From the NCBI GenBank assembly GCA_034670405.1, contig JAXDDX010000182.1, forward strand, positions 661,501 through 725,500: a stretch of DNA of 64,000 nt, in the 5' to 3' direction. A model generated the notes under the pieces. It was not told the origin of the DNA and did not search any database. It was given only the letters and a program-made list of their open reading frames with translations. Positions 53,785 through 63,342 of the stretch are shown piece by piece; within the stretch, counting starts at the first letter, position 1; each line of letters opens with the position of its first letter. Origin of the DNA: Hoplostethus atlanticus. Its lineage: Eukaryota; Chordata; Actinopteri; Trachichthyiformes; Trachichthyidae. A program made the translations under genes and the position numbers.

Positions 53785-54180
53785 GCTCTATTTTCATGAA
53801 TAAAGGCGCAGATCTAAAGTATATAACATATGGTGCAAGTGGGTGTATCCAGTTATTTGGTGGTTTGGTGAGCAACTGCAGCGCAGTGGTCAGAGGTTGG
53901 ATTAAGAGGAATACATCAGTAGGTGTGTACGGGGCTGGCTTCAATTCTGGCCAATCAAATCAGTTCATTTCATCCCCTTTAAAAGCAGTACACTCACACA
54001 ATGGCGTATTGACAACCACGTCACAACCAGTTCCGCCATAGTTTCACCCAAGAAGAAGCTTCTTGTCCAAGAGGTGCAGAGTCGACATGGTCGCATTTAT
54101 GGCACCTCAAATACAGCCCCAAGGGCTGATGGTGTAAAACTGGCTTGGGATGAGGTTGGTAATATGCAAATCTAAATGTC
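53785..54180 (+). mobile_element. Harbinger-like MITE with Myb/SANT remnant
   Basis: GGCTCTATTTTCATGAATAA at the left resembles a Harbinger-type end also seen at 41278. The open stretch 54038-54175 encodes SPKKKLLVQEVQSRHGRIYG and VKLAWDEVGNMQI stop, like the first half of a Myb/SANT-like domain (LVxEVxxRxxxIYG...AWxEV). The third helix is missing. Confidence 0.5.
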
Positions 54181-54304
54181 AAATTTGATTATTTGCCATT
54201 TATATGAACACAACATGAATTAAAGAGTAGCTTCACCTACAGCGCACAAGGAGGCGCTGCACAGCCTCCTCCTCAGACACAATATAAGAGACCCACCGGC
54301 TGTA

Positions 54305-54450
54305 TACACCGATCAGCCATAACATTAAAACCACCTGCCTAATATTGTGTAGGTCCCCTCGTGCCGCCCAAACAGCTCTGACCCGTCGAGGCATGGACTC
54401 CACAAGACCTCTGAAGGTGTCCTGTGGCATCTGGCACCAAGACGTTAGCA
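54305..54450 (-). mobile_element. Tc1 end fragment
   Basis: The terminal repeat CACCGATCAGCCATAACATT starts next to a TA, followed by the 3' part of a transposase gene of the same family as 36378-37525 (DTFRGLVESMPRRVRAVWAA on the minus strand). It ends abruptly at 54450, exactly where the large inverted repeat begins. Confidence 0.8.
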
Positions 54451-54589
54451 CCATCCTCTTCTTGCAACAAGTCAACCCTCTTGCTTTCATAGACCACCTT
54501 TGTCAGAGTTCAGAGTTCAGAGTTGTTGGAAATGTGACAAAGGTGGTCTATGAAAGCAAGAGGGTTGACTTGTTGCAGGAAGAGGATGG
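54451..54589. repeat. Near-perfect inverted repeat, 54-bp arms
   Basis: The left arm 54451-54504 and right arm 54536-54589 are reverse complements with a single mismatch, around a 31-base loop containing two AGAGTTC repeats. A diverged third copy in the left-arm orientation lies at about 54772-54822. The near identity implies a recent event or ongoing gene conversion. Confidence 0.93.
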
Positions 54590-54681
54590 TGTAAACATAA
54601 ATCAGCGTTGGAGACGTGTGTTGGAGTATAGAAAGCGTAGTTTAGAGTATTTGTTTTTCCCAAAGATAAAAAACAACAACA

Positions 54682-54762
54682 ATGGTTTGTTTTTGCGCAT
54701 TTCCAAACTGTGCCAACAAAATGTTGAGGAAGACTTTGCGCAGCTTTTATAGAATACCTTTG
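54682..54762 (+). pseudogene. THAP-domain N-terminal fragment
   Basis: MVCFCAFPNCANKMLRK, then RSFYRIPLSGFYR, has the C-x4-C pair and the F-x-R-I-P motif of a THAP domain in the right spacing from the initiator Met. The following sequence departs from the family where it meets the diverged repeat at 54772. It is unrelated in detail to the THAP relic at 310. Confidence 0.6.
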
Positions 54763-54839
54763 TCAGGTTTCTACCGTCCTCTTCCCGCAACAAGTGAACC
54801 CTCTCACTCTAGACTACCTTTGTCCACCGTCCATTTCAG

Positions 54840-55170
54840 AGCGGGACTTCTCCTTGAGCTAGACTTTAGTTTTCTGGTTAAAAAAGGTCTATTTCTGTAG
54901 CGATCCTTTCAGTAATGTTGTCAGACACTTGTCAGACACACGAATAACAATCTGAGCCCGTCAGTGGCAAAATCAAGCACTTTTAGTGGACGTACTTTGA
55001 CTGCGCCTCTATGCCCCAACAGATTATGTTGCAGCCATTGAGCCCGTTTCGCGACTGCCGACTGAGCCGATCTACCGGAGCAATTCCAAAACTTTTTGGA
55101 CCTATTTTGCAGTATAATAGGCGATTTTGTGGATAGAGAGGCCAGGTTTAAAAATCCCGGAATTGTCCTT
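54840..55170. other. No gene seen
   Basis: Unassigned sequence between the THAP fragment and the next relic. Confidence 0.4.
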
Positions 55171-55171
55171 T

Positions 55172-55278
55172 AAGGCAGTGTGAGGACTGCCCTCCTGCAG
55201 CTCAGTGGCAACTGACCCTCAGAACAGCCAACAGGTCTTCACCGATCACCGGCCAGAAAAACTTTAAAAACTTTCATT
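55172..55278 (-). pseudogene. Tx1-like ORF2 scrap
   Basis: The minus strand encodes FFWPVIGEDLLAVLRV and, one frame over, GQLPLSCRRAVLTLP, matching T4 around 50830-50870. It is an isolated fragment of about 100 bases. Confidence 0.6.
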
Positions 55279-55559
55279 TAAATCCGCCAACAGATCTTAC
55301 TAAGTTTCCATGCCCCTTGAGTCAGTACTAAATTAAGTCGATGTGCATAGCAATGTATAAATAAAGCCATAGGAGCCCTCGCCTTAACTTTATCCTGCAC
55401 CCCATTTAGTCCAGATGCCATGACAGCAGCGCCATCAAAGCACCGTGCCACAACTTTATCGCATTCGTGTTCCTGCAGGAATCGGATAATAAGAGCAGCA
55501 ATGTCATCAGCCTGCTTGCCACTCGTAACATCGTCAAATCTGACAAACCTCTCCTTGAC
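55279..55559 (-). pseudogene. hAT-type (ZMYM/DUF4371-like) transposase fragment
   Basis: A stop-free minus-strand stretch of about 93 codons reads VKERFVRFDDVTSGKQ, AALIIRFLQEHECDKVVAR, CFDGAAVMASGLNGVQDKV and LFIHCYAHRLNLVLTQ. The CFDGAxxM...G.Q and HCYAHRLNL blocks are typical of hAT-derived transposases annotated as zinc finger MYM-type 1-like or DUF4371 proteins. There is no start codon, upstream sequence carries a stop, and a TAA ends it near 55279. Only the central part of the RNase-H-like domain remains. Confidence 0.75.
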
Positions 55560-55579
55560 ACCAGTGTGTCACATAACGG

Positions 55580-55705
55580 AGCACCTGTCTCCCGCTCTGC
55601 CTGTCTCCCTCTCTGCCTGTCTCCCGCTCTGCCTGTCTCCATCTCTACCTGTCTCCATCTCTCTCTCTCCATCTCTCTCTCTCCCTGTCTCTCTCTCTCT
55701 CTACT
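55580..55705. repeat. CT-rich repeat (CTGTCTCC units)
   Basis: CCTGTCTCCCGCTCTG/CCTGTCTCCATCTCT units passing into (CT)n. Confidence 0.88.
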
Positions 55706-55814
55706 CAGTAAACAGAGTGAAAAAGAAGCCCGTCATTGGTAAACAGTATTATTGACACTCCTCATTCATCTCTGCGTGATTGGATTTCACTACTACATTA
55801 GGAAACTCACCTTG

Positions 55815-55816
<2 letters not shown>

Positions 55817-55847
<31 letters not shown>
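55817..55847. repeat. (TG)15 microsatellite
   Basis: Perfect TG run. Confidence 0.93.
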
Positions 55848-55848
<1 letters not shown>

Positions 55849-55991
55849 TTAATGAGGCCTGACTTGGTAATATCTGAAGGCGACTCTCAGTCAGACAGAG
55901 TTTCCTAATGTAGCAGTGCACACATCTTTCATTCCTTCTCTCCCTCAAGCATATGTTGTGTGAAATAACATGTATAGTTACTGTCTATATA

Positions 55992-56600
55992 CACTACCGC
56001 TCAAATGTTTGGGGTCACCCAGAAAATTTCATGTTTTCCATGAAAACTCACTTTTATTCATCAAATGAGTTGCAAAATATAGTCAAGACATTGACAAGGT
56101 TAGAAATAATGATTTTTACTTGAATTCATAATTTTGTCCTTCAAACTTTGCTTTCGTCAAAGAATCCTCTATTATTCAGCCCATGCTTCCTGAAGCACCT
56201 CCCACAAGTTGGATTGGCTTGATGGGCACTTCTTACGTACCATATGGTCAAGCTGCTCCCACAGCAGCTCAATAGGGTTGAGATCTGGTGACAGAATACC
56301 AGCTGACTGCTTCTTCCCTAAATAGTTCTTTGTCCATCTTAATCTTCTCCTTTTCTTGGCCAGTCTCAGATATGGCTTTTTCTCTGCTACTCTGCCTAGA
56401 AGGCCAGCATCCTGGAGTCGCCTCTTCACTGTTGATGTTGGGACTGGTGTTTTGGTACCATTTGATGAAGCTGCCAGTTGAGGACCTGTGAGGGGCCTGT
56501 TTCTCAAACTAGAGACTCTGATGTACTTGTCCTCTATACTAAGATGTCTCAAAATGCATTGCTACTGTGTAATCTCCCCTGCTGGTTGTGTTCATTCATA
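55992..56600 (-). pseudogene. Tc1-like element, deleted transposase
   Basis: The left terminal repeat ACTACCGCTCAAATGTTTGG, GGTCACCCAGAAAATTTC is recognisable as a fish Tc1 end. The minus-strand frame 56552-56172 encodes SSLRNRPLTGPQLAASSNG, TVKRRLQDAGLLGRVAEKKP, KKRRRLRWTKNYLGKK and then jumps to SPDLNPIELLWEQLDHMV and LWEVLQEAWAE. The first two catalytic Asp motifs are deleted while the Glu-containing motif remains. The right terminal repeat was not found. Confidence 0.85.
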
Positions 56601-58195
56601 ATAAAATCCTCACTCATTTTCCCATTGACAAAATATGTTTTCATGAAACATTAATAGCTTTTCCTGAACAGTAATTTTTGAATAGAATGTTTTACAACAT
56701 AACCTATAATAAAGGTCTTTGCAATTAAGCATTATACAAGTATTATATATTAACATTAACATAACATGATATATATATATATATATATACAAAGGCCTTT
56801 CCACTTTGCTAAGAAAGTTTTCCAGGGGAGGCATTTAAAGTAATTGTCTATCAAAGAGTAATTCCCCTTTGGAAAGATAACTCACTAGTGGACAGGAGTG
56901 AGTGAGTGACACTCAACCCTTCCTCCTCAGGCCTGGCCACAGTCAACTAGAGAGAGAGAGATCTATTAGGGTCTTGTGGGGCTAGATGGCCCAATTCTAA
57001 ATTTTATACCACAAAAGATTGAGAACACTATTGTTTATTTAAAAGTACTGCAAGGCTGATCAATTATTTGTACTGACAACAAGCTGCAGGAGGAATCACA
57101 CTAATGCTGTGTTGTCAACAATTAGGCTAGCTCTGCTTGACCCTGCAGTAGAAATCAGGATGCTATTTCCAGCCATGCATACCACACATACCAAGCAATC
57201 TCTTCCCTATCTCTTCTCTTGTCAAATGATAAGTTTTGAAAAAAACATCTAGCAGATCGATGACATGACACAGATTATCTAGGCTGTTTTATTTAACAAA
57301 GCGGAAATTATTTTACTATTGAACAGACCAAAAACTGAAAATCCATCTTGGAACAGAATTCACACATCGCTGCCATCCTGGAAAGAAATACATGATTTGC
57401 TTTTTTCCTTTTCCTTACTTGACTGGAAAGATTCCATGGTCAAATTCTATTTATGTACGGAGTGACGTGAAACCTAATTTAGAGTTTAAAAAATACATCA
57501 TGAGAATATAAGAAATTTGATTAATTCCTGAAAAACTGATTTTTAGCAGATATGTGGTGTTTGTCTCGCTAGAGCCAGGCAGCTAGCAGTGCTAGTTCCC
57601 AGGGTGATGTTAAGGGAATATGGGTAAAAAGGTAATTACATTTTCAACTCAACTTATTTGTATAACACATTTAAAACATAGTCAGATAATTCATTATTTT
57701 GTTTGAAGAGGAATAAAATCATCACATCATTTGGATGTAAACGCTGTCAGCCTCCCACTCACTGTCAGTGAAGCATTTTAGACACTTATGTTCATAGATA
57801 CTGACTGAGCCATCATGAATTCTGTTTCATTGTGGATTTTGTCTTAAGAAAAAAATGAATAATGAAGAAAAAATACAAAAATAAATTCCAATACATGTTG
57901 CCTTCATAAAATACAAGTAAAAAATAGTAGGAAAGAAACATAAAACAAAATCACATGTTCAAAAGGTGGCATGGTTATTGTTAGCGATGTAGGTCAGTGG
58001 TAGAGAAACCTTGCCACTCAAACTCAACAGATTGCAGGTTATGCAATTAACAACTTTCACAGGTATTTTTTGTTTTGTTGTCTTGGTAAGTGCACACACA
58101 TAATGTTAAGTACCATTAGGCGAACACACTAGATTAGGAGGGAACAAAAGTCATATCAAAATACTCAAAAGTTCTGGCTGTTATATAGATGTTTT
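56601..58195. other. AT-rich intergenic sequence
   Basis: (AT)n at 56770-56788. No exon, RNA gene or mobile element recognised. Repeat density is clearly lower than to the left. Confidence 0.5.
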
Positions 58196-58350
58196 TGTGA
58201 ATTGTCCTTTTCACAGCATGTATTAATTTCTATATAGACCTATGCAAGATACCATATATCCACTATATTGTAACCTATTTCATTGACCCTGTATATATGG
58301 CATCTTGCATAGGTTATATGGCTATTAATATATGCTGTGTAAAGGAAATT
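58196..58350. repeat. Inverted repeat, about 50-bp imperfect arms
   Basis: TTTCACAGCATGTATTAAT and CCTATGCAAGATACCATATA in the left arm (58210-58260) pair with TATATGGCATCTTGCATAGG and ATTAATATATGCTGTGTAAA in the right arm (58291-58341), with scattered mismatches and a 30-base loop. It is a MITE-like or hairpin-forming unit. Confidence 0.75.
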
Positions 58351-59703
58351 CTTTATTTTCACCCCTGTACTTTTGTTTTCATACTTATGATCGGAAGTCG
58401 TCCTTTTAAATCATTTCTTGGTTAGGGTTTAGAGAATGCCCAAAATCTCCCTATTTGAACTCTGTATTTAAAGACAAAAGGTAGTGGCACATAACGCAAA
58501 ATACTTTTGAAAGTTAAAACAAGAGGGTTCATAAAACTCTGACCTTAAGAACTGAGACCCAGGGCTGTAATTTCATTAATGCATCTAATATCATTTGCCA
58601 ATAAAATTTACAAACCTGATTATATTCACGAAATCTCTGGGGAATAAGTGGAGAAATGACTGATGACCAACAAGATATTATTATCTGGTCAATGTGATAA
58701 ATCATTAGACATAGGGAATGACAAGATATTAGTCATAGGTCACCAAATTATTAGCTTAGACGAAACTTTGGTCCTGAATTCTCCCTGATTTTTATTTTTA
58801 AATATAGCTTCTAAATACATTTCTGGCAAGATTTGCTTGATCTTTGCTTTCTATTATATTGATAAAAACTACACAATAAAATATGGCAAGCGCTTGCCAT
58901 ACCTTGCCATACTAATTGATGCCCCTGCTGACGCCAGGTCAGTCTAGATATACCTAGATATATCTGTCTAGAGCAGCTGTGCTCTTATGGGATGTGCTAA
59001 ACGCTAAACTGACCCAGTAAATCATGTTTCTGAATAAGAAAACACTCTACTGTAACGATCTCTGCCCATAACATACGTGAGTTTTATGTATAACCCCTAA
59101 ATTCCTTAACCCTCCCGCACTACAAGATCATCTGTGTCAACTGCAGCCCTTCAGTCATGATGACCAAATCAGCCTTAAAGTCAGGTAGTGTGTCCCCAGC
59201 ATTAACCACTTTACCAGCAAACCTTCAGCCCTCCTTCCCAGTGACATCACTGTTACCTAGCAACCACTCCGCACTGTAATCTAGCAATCTTCCAGCAGTA
59301 TAACCTAGCAACCTTACAGTACAGTAACCTAGCAACCTTTCACCACTACTTAACTTAACCATGCTATTCAGAGTGAGTCAAGTGTGGTTTGTGTTGAGAC
59401 TGGTGACTTGGTCAGGTGTCTTTAGACTATATAGTACACTTTAGTACACTAACCCTACATTTTGCCATTCTAGTCAGTTTTATTATGATGGAGGACTTTC
59501 TCCAAAACGATATACTCTATACTGTTGCAAGCATCCTCTCCCTCTCTTTCCTATTTCACCTGTCATCCTCCCTTGTGCCCTATGTAAGAAAGCAGAAATG
59601 TAATTAAAATGTAAAGAAGCGGTCATGTGTTGACCCCTGAATCCTCCTGTTACAGTGGTGGGCTAAGGATTAAAGGTCAGAGGTCATGGACCAGGGGTAC
59701 CCT
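58351..59703. other. Intergenic sequence downstream of the tetraspanin gene
   Basis: No mobile element or exon supported. Minor repeat CTAGCAACC/AACCTAGCAACC at 59255-59335. The 3' UTR of the tetraspanin presumably extends into this region from 59703; no obvious polyadenylation site was fixed. Confidence 0.45.
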
Positions 59704-59805
59704 TCAGTACCCGGAGCCTTTCATGGCTATGGACTGTCCTCCCATCGCAACTTCATGGCGTCTCACTTGATGGATGATCAGGAGGGAGACCAGCAGGCCT
59801 AGCAG
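59704..59805 (-). CDS. Tetraspanin last exon, TM4 end and cytoplasmic tail
   Basis: 33 codons plus TGA, LLGLLVSLLIIHQVRRHEVA, MGGQSIAMKGSGY. The acceptor CTGTCTAG|CTGCTAGG is duplicated 82 bases upstream in the intron (see 59877-59899). Confidence 0.88.
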   Translation of the reverse strand: MLGLLVSLLIIHQVRRHEVAMGGQSIAMKGSGY

Positions 59806-62800
59806 CTAGACAGACAGACAGACAGGTAGATAGACATGTAGTCCGATAGACAGACAGGCAGATAGAAACATACACCAGCAGGCCTAGCAGCTAGACAGCA
59901 GAGAATGATGACAGACAAACAACCCAACAGACAGACAAACAGATGAGACAGTAAACTGTATATGCTGTCTGTCTGTATATCCTGTCTGTCTGCTACTGCA
60001 TCTGTCTGTCTACTACTCCATCTAGAAACACATCCACGTCCTGAAGTCCATCGCTGAGGTGATCAGCATGGGGATCATTGACAGTAAGCAGGTCCATTCC
60101 ACCATGAAGGTGATCATCTTGGTCAGGGAGAGCAGACCAAGCCAGTGCTTCCTGGTTGATCTCTTTCCTACTGCTGGGGGAAGCAGTTGGTGTTCCCAGC
60201 ACACATCACTCAATCTGAGGCTGGATATTCTAGTCTTTGAGGCCACATGGCCTCAGTGTGTTGTACTAATACTTCTAGAGTCCAGGTCTCAGTGAGCACT
60301 CTAGCTTGGTGGACGGACACAGAAAAGCTCTCGCATACATACGCTCACACAAGCAGACATGAAAACCACAACCAAGACATTTCTGTGGACAGAGTAATAA
60401 AAAGACGATGGTTCAGCTTACCGCAGTGACAGCAAATCCAAAGAAGAATCCCATGGCTATTTTTAAGAAAATGTCAAGATATTGAAATAGGAGACTGCTG
60501 CAGGACTAGAGAGGAGACAGTGATTAGCTATCAACATCACTAATTGATTGACTGAATTAAATTAATGATTGATTGATTGATTACCTGTTTATAGATTTGA
60601 TTTGGACCTGAGAATCCCTGTAAGCAAACAAGAGAAAATATGGTCGCAATGAAGCCTGTTCGATATTGTAGTTATGCACTATAATTCCATATGATTCTAT
60701 GATTCAAGTGAAACAGGAGACAGCAGGTTGGCATTGCATTAGCACGGGAAAATAAACTTGATTTCAATTCCCAACTCATACAAAGACATTTTCAGAAGTT
60801 AACCCTAAAGTTTTCATTTTTTCTTATTTAACCATGAACAAAACCTAACTTTAACCAAATAATTTTAGTTGCCTAACCATAACCCTGACCTGAACCATAA
60901 ACTTAACCACAGTTGTTTTAGTGCAGTGAAGGGTTATGCAGCTGGCCATGCTATAGTAAGAATCAATGTAAACAGCATTATCTGAGTACCTTAACCTGAA
61001 TTAGTTCATACATGACGTTTTAGTCGCATTATTGAAAGACATTTTAGACATGTAAATCATCATCCTTCATCCAACTATGACGCAATCAAACAGTTTACAG
61101 TCGTGGGGTTACAGTCAGATTATACAGGGGCTTAGTGTACCAAAACTCCCAAGGAGGCGCAGATTCACATGAACATGTCCACAATGCAAATCCATAGAGA
61201 ACATGCATAGTTACTGCTAGCTTGACTGCTACATTTTGAGGAAGGGGTTATTGGATTAATGAGATCTCTACTTCTTTTCTATCTAAGAGATTAGGTATGG
61301 CATGTACCCCAGGTGTAGGTGTGGCAGTAGTAGACACCAATGGGTATCATTTTGCTAAACCAACCTCAGGTTTGGCTGTACATTCACTGTAGCCATGGCA
61401 TTCACAGGATGGAGGGATCCCAGTGCCCCAGTCCTCGGCGCTCACCACTCCACAGCACTTGTCCTACAGAAAGAGACACTACTTAGATTTGGATAAATTA
61501 CATGAAACTTTAAACCTCTGGAAAACTGACTGTTGCATCAGCAGATGATCTGAGTATCTGTTGCATTATCTTCTATACTCTCCATTTGTTTATTCTCATA
61601 TGTATCTTACCAAAAACAGCATACTGAAGATACTACCACAAATAGATACAGCGTCTTTGTTGCTACAAATAAAAAGACACTTCCCTGCACGCATGCACAC
61701 GCATGCACACGCATGCACACGCATGCACAGACACATGACTATATCATACATACACACATATGCACACACTTACCCACACACATTCATAGACACAGAGAAA
61801 GGACTACATTCCCTGGCTGACAACAGCCAATCAGAGCTGGTTGCCTCCTGCCTCTAATACAATCCAGCTGAACCACAAAGCACCAACAAATGTCTGTGGG
61901 TCGCCATACTGGAAGATTTCAAAAATCACCATCTAAAATCACTTCTCAAAGCACACTTGTACAGAAAGGCCTTATTATAATAATAATTATTATCCTTTAT
62001 TGTTATTATTATTATTATTATTATTAGTGTTATATATTGCTTTCTGGATATTTTTTTGAAATATTGTGTGAATGTTGAAAAGATATTTATTGTAATATGA
62101 CTTTATATGGCAAGGACATTCACCCTTCCATCTCGCCTTGGACAAAATAAGCTGTCAAAATGACAGAACCTCAAAGTGCAATTTATACATTGAAAATGCA
62201 TGATTACCATTCAGAAAATAACATTTTTCTTAATGAGCTTTCTATATAATTGATAATTACACATTTATGTAGTTAAATTTAAGCTGATTAAACAAGAATG
62301 TGTTCTCAGCGTCCTTAGACAAATCAGTGTTAACAGCAAATGGAGTACAGTACATCTTTCTGGAATTGATTGAGGAACTGTTGGAATCCTTCCTCGGCCA
62401 TGACGCCCTTGACCAACTCTGACGAGGCGCCCTGGAAAGCATCTTTTAGCTGGAGGAAAGACAGAAAGCAGCATCACCACTGGCACATCCTCAGCAATAC
62501 CAACAACAGTGATAACTAGATAGATGGTCGGGCAGACAGACATACAGACAGACGATAGATAGACAGAGAGACAGACACAGATAGGTAGATAGATAGACAG
62601 ATACACAGACAGACAGATAACCTTATTTCTGTAGGCAGCGATGATAATCCCAAAGATCAACATGATTATCAGTCCTGCCACCATGAAACCTGCGAACTGC
62701 CAAACCCAATTTAACAACATTAATAGCCAACAATATTATGGATCAATGGATCAGCCATCTAACCAATATGTATCTATGTTTCTGCCTATGGTATACGTAC

Positions 62801-62920
62801 CACTTTAAGGGCCAGTTCTTTCTCTGAACATCCTGCAAAGACTCCCAGGCAGGAAATGAGGAGGACGCCAATGGCGAACACCCAGTACCAGCCAAGGCCT
62901 GGGCTCCCTGCCACCGCCAG
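59704..62920 (-). CDS. Tetraspanin family membrane protein (C-terminal 202 residues, 7 exons)
   Basis: Seven exons, all in phase 0 with AG/GT borders, join into one frame: 62920-62801, 62696-62622, 62449-62354, 61463-61365, 60617-60585, 60505-60422, 59805-59704. The product shows TM2 (YWVFAIGVLLISCLGVFAGC), TM3 (FAGFMVAGLIIMLIFGIIIA), a large extracellular loop with KCCG, PPSC and four more Cys, TM4 (DIFLKIAMGFFFGFAVTALL) and a 20-residue tail ending MKGSGY stop. The CCG and PxSC motifs and TM order are the tetraspanin signature. These proteins organise plasma-membrane microdomains with integrins and other partners. Exon 1 with TM1 was not found below 64000. Which tetraspanin it is remains open; the reading frame looks intact. 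Confidence 0.9.
59806..59998. repeat. GACA/GATA repeat with duplicated splice-acceptor segment
   Basis: GACAGACAGACAGG and ATAGACAG words fill the end of the last tetraspanin intron. CAGCAGGCCTAGCAGCTAGA is present both at the exon border (59791-59810) and at about 59877-59896. Confidence 0.85.
60020..60421. other. Intronic; unassigned open stretch
   Basis: Long frames on both strands (60059-60295 plus, 60246-60022 minus) lie inside the last intron. I recognise no domain. They may belong to an unknown dispersed element. Confidence 0.35.
60422..60505 (-). CDS. Tetraspanin exon, last loop Cys and TM4
   Basis: 28 codons, SCSSLLFQYLD to GFAVTA. The acceptor chosen is CTCTCTAG at 60507-60506; the nearer CTGCAG would put the reading into a stop. 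Donor GTAAGC. Confidence 0.88.
60585..60617 (-). CDS. Tetraspanin micro-exon
   Basis: 33 bp, 11 codons (GFSGPNQIYKQ), acceptor GCTTACAG and donor GTAATC. Found because it keeps phase between the flanking exons. Confidence 0.75.
60618..61364. other. Tetraspanin intron
   Basis: Contains CCTAACCATAACCCTGACC-type words at 60870-60910; no feature beyond intron sequence recognised. Confidence 0.5.
61365..61463 (-). CDS. Tetraspanin exon, CCG and PxSC motifs
   Basis: 33 codons, DKCCGVVSAEDWG, PPSCECHGYSECTAKPE. Acceptor TCTGTAG, donor GTTGGT. Carries five of the six loop cysteines, including the invariant CCG. Confidence 0.9.
61685..61733. repeat. 10-bp repeat ACGCATGCAC, about five units
   Basis: Alternating purine-pyrimidine CACGCATGCA units in the intron, a composition known to favour Z-DNA. 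Confidence 0.9.
61860..62035 (+). mobile_element. LINE 3' fragment with ATT tail
   Basis: The plus strand ends with KSLLKAHLYRKALL-like sequence (61935-61978), typical of the last codons of L2/CR1-type ORF2, then (ATT)n at 61988-62027. Lies in a tetraspanin intron, antisense to the gene. Confidence 0.45.
62354..62449 (-). CDS. Tetraspanin exon, start of large loop
   Basis: 32 codons, LKDAFQGASSELVKG to FQKD. Acceptor CCTCCAG, donor GTACTG. Corresponds to helices A and B of the extracellular loop. Confidence 0.85.
62516..62618. repeat. GATA/GACA repeat
   Basis: AGATAGATAGACAG and CAGACAGACAG words in the short intron between the TM3 and loop exons. Confidence 0.88.
62622..62696 (-). CDS. Tetraspanin exon, TM3
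   Basis: 25 codons, FAGFMVAGLII to AAYRNK. Acceptor TTTGGCAG, donor GTTATC. Hydrophobic throughout with a basic end, as expected at the outer leaflet side of TM3. Confidence 0.88.
62801..62920 (-). CDS. Tetraspanin exon, TM2
   Basis: 40 codons, LAVAGSPGLGWYWVF to SEKELALKV. Acceptor GTGTAG and donor GTACGT. A juxtamembrane Cys (AGC before SEKE) is a possible palmitoylation site. Confidence 0.88.
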
Positions 62921-63044
62921 CTACACCAACCCAATGGATGACAACAGGTGAGAGCAGAATACCTGTAGAACACCGCCTGACCACTCCTTGTGTTCTGCTC
63001 TTAGTACTATGATGCTGCCTGACCACTCCTTGTGTTCTGCTCCT

Positions 63045-63342
63045 AGTAGTCTAACTCCTCCTTGTGTTCTGCTCCTAGTAGTCTAACTCCTCCTTGTGTT
63101 CTGCTCCTAGTAGTCTAACTCCTCCTTGTGTTCTGACCCTAGTAGTCTAACTCCTCCTTGTGTTCTGCTAGTAGTAGTCTAACTCCTCCTTGTGTTCTGC
63201 TCCTAGTAGTCTAACTCCTCCTTGTGTTCTGACCCTAGTAGTCTAACTCCTCCTTGTGTTCTGCTAGTAGTAGTCTAACTCCTCCTTGTGTTCTGCTCCT
63301 AGTAGTCTAACTCCTCCTTGTGTTCTGACCCTAGTAGTCTGT
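63045..63342. repeat. 32-bp minisatellite with higher-order order
   Basis: CTAACTCCTCCTTGTGTTCT followed by one of three endings: GCTCCTAGTAGT (A), GACCCTAGTAGT (B) or GCTAGTAGTAGT (C). Ten units run A A A B C A B C A B. Confidence 0.93.

Noticed and set aside
58196-58350. microRNA gene
   Set aside because: The hairpin is long and A/T-rich like a MITE; without small-RNA data a miRNA call is not supported.
60022-60295. Open frames in the last tetraspanin intron (both strands)
   Set aside because: No domain or family recognised and they do not fit the tetraspanin phase; kept only as unassigned.
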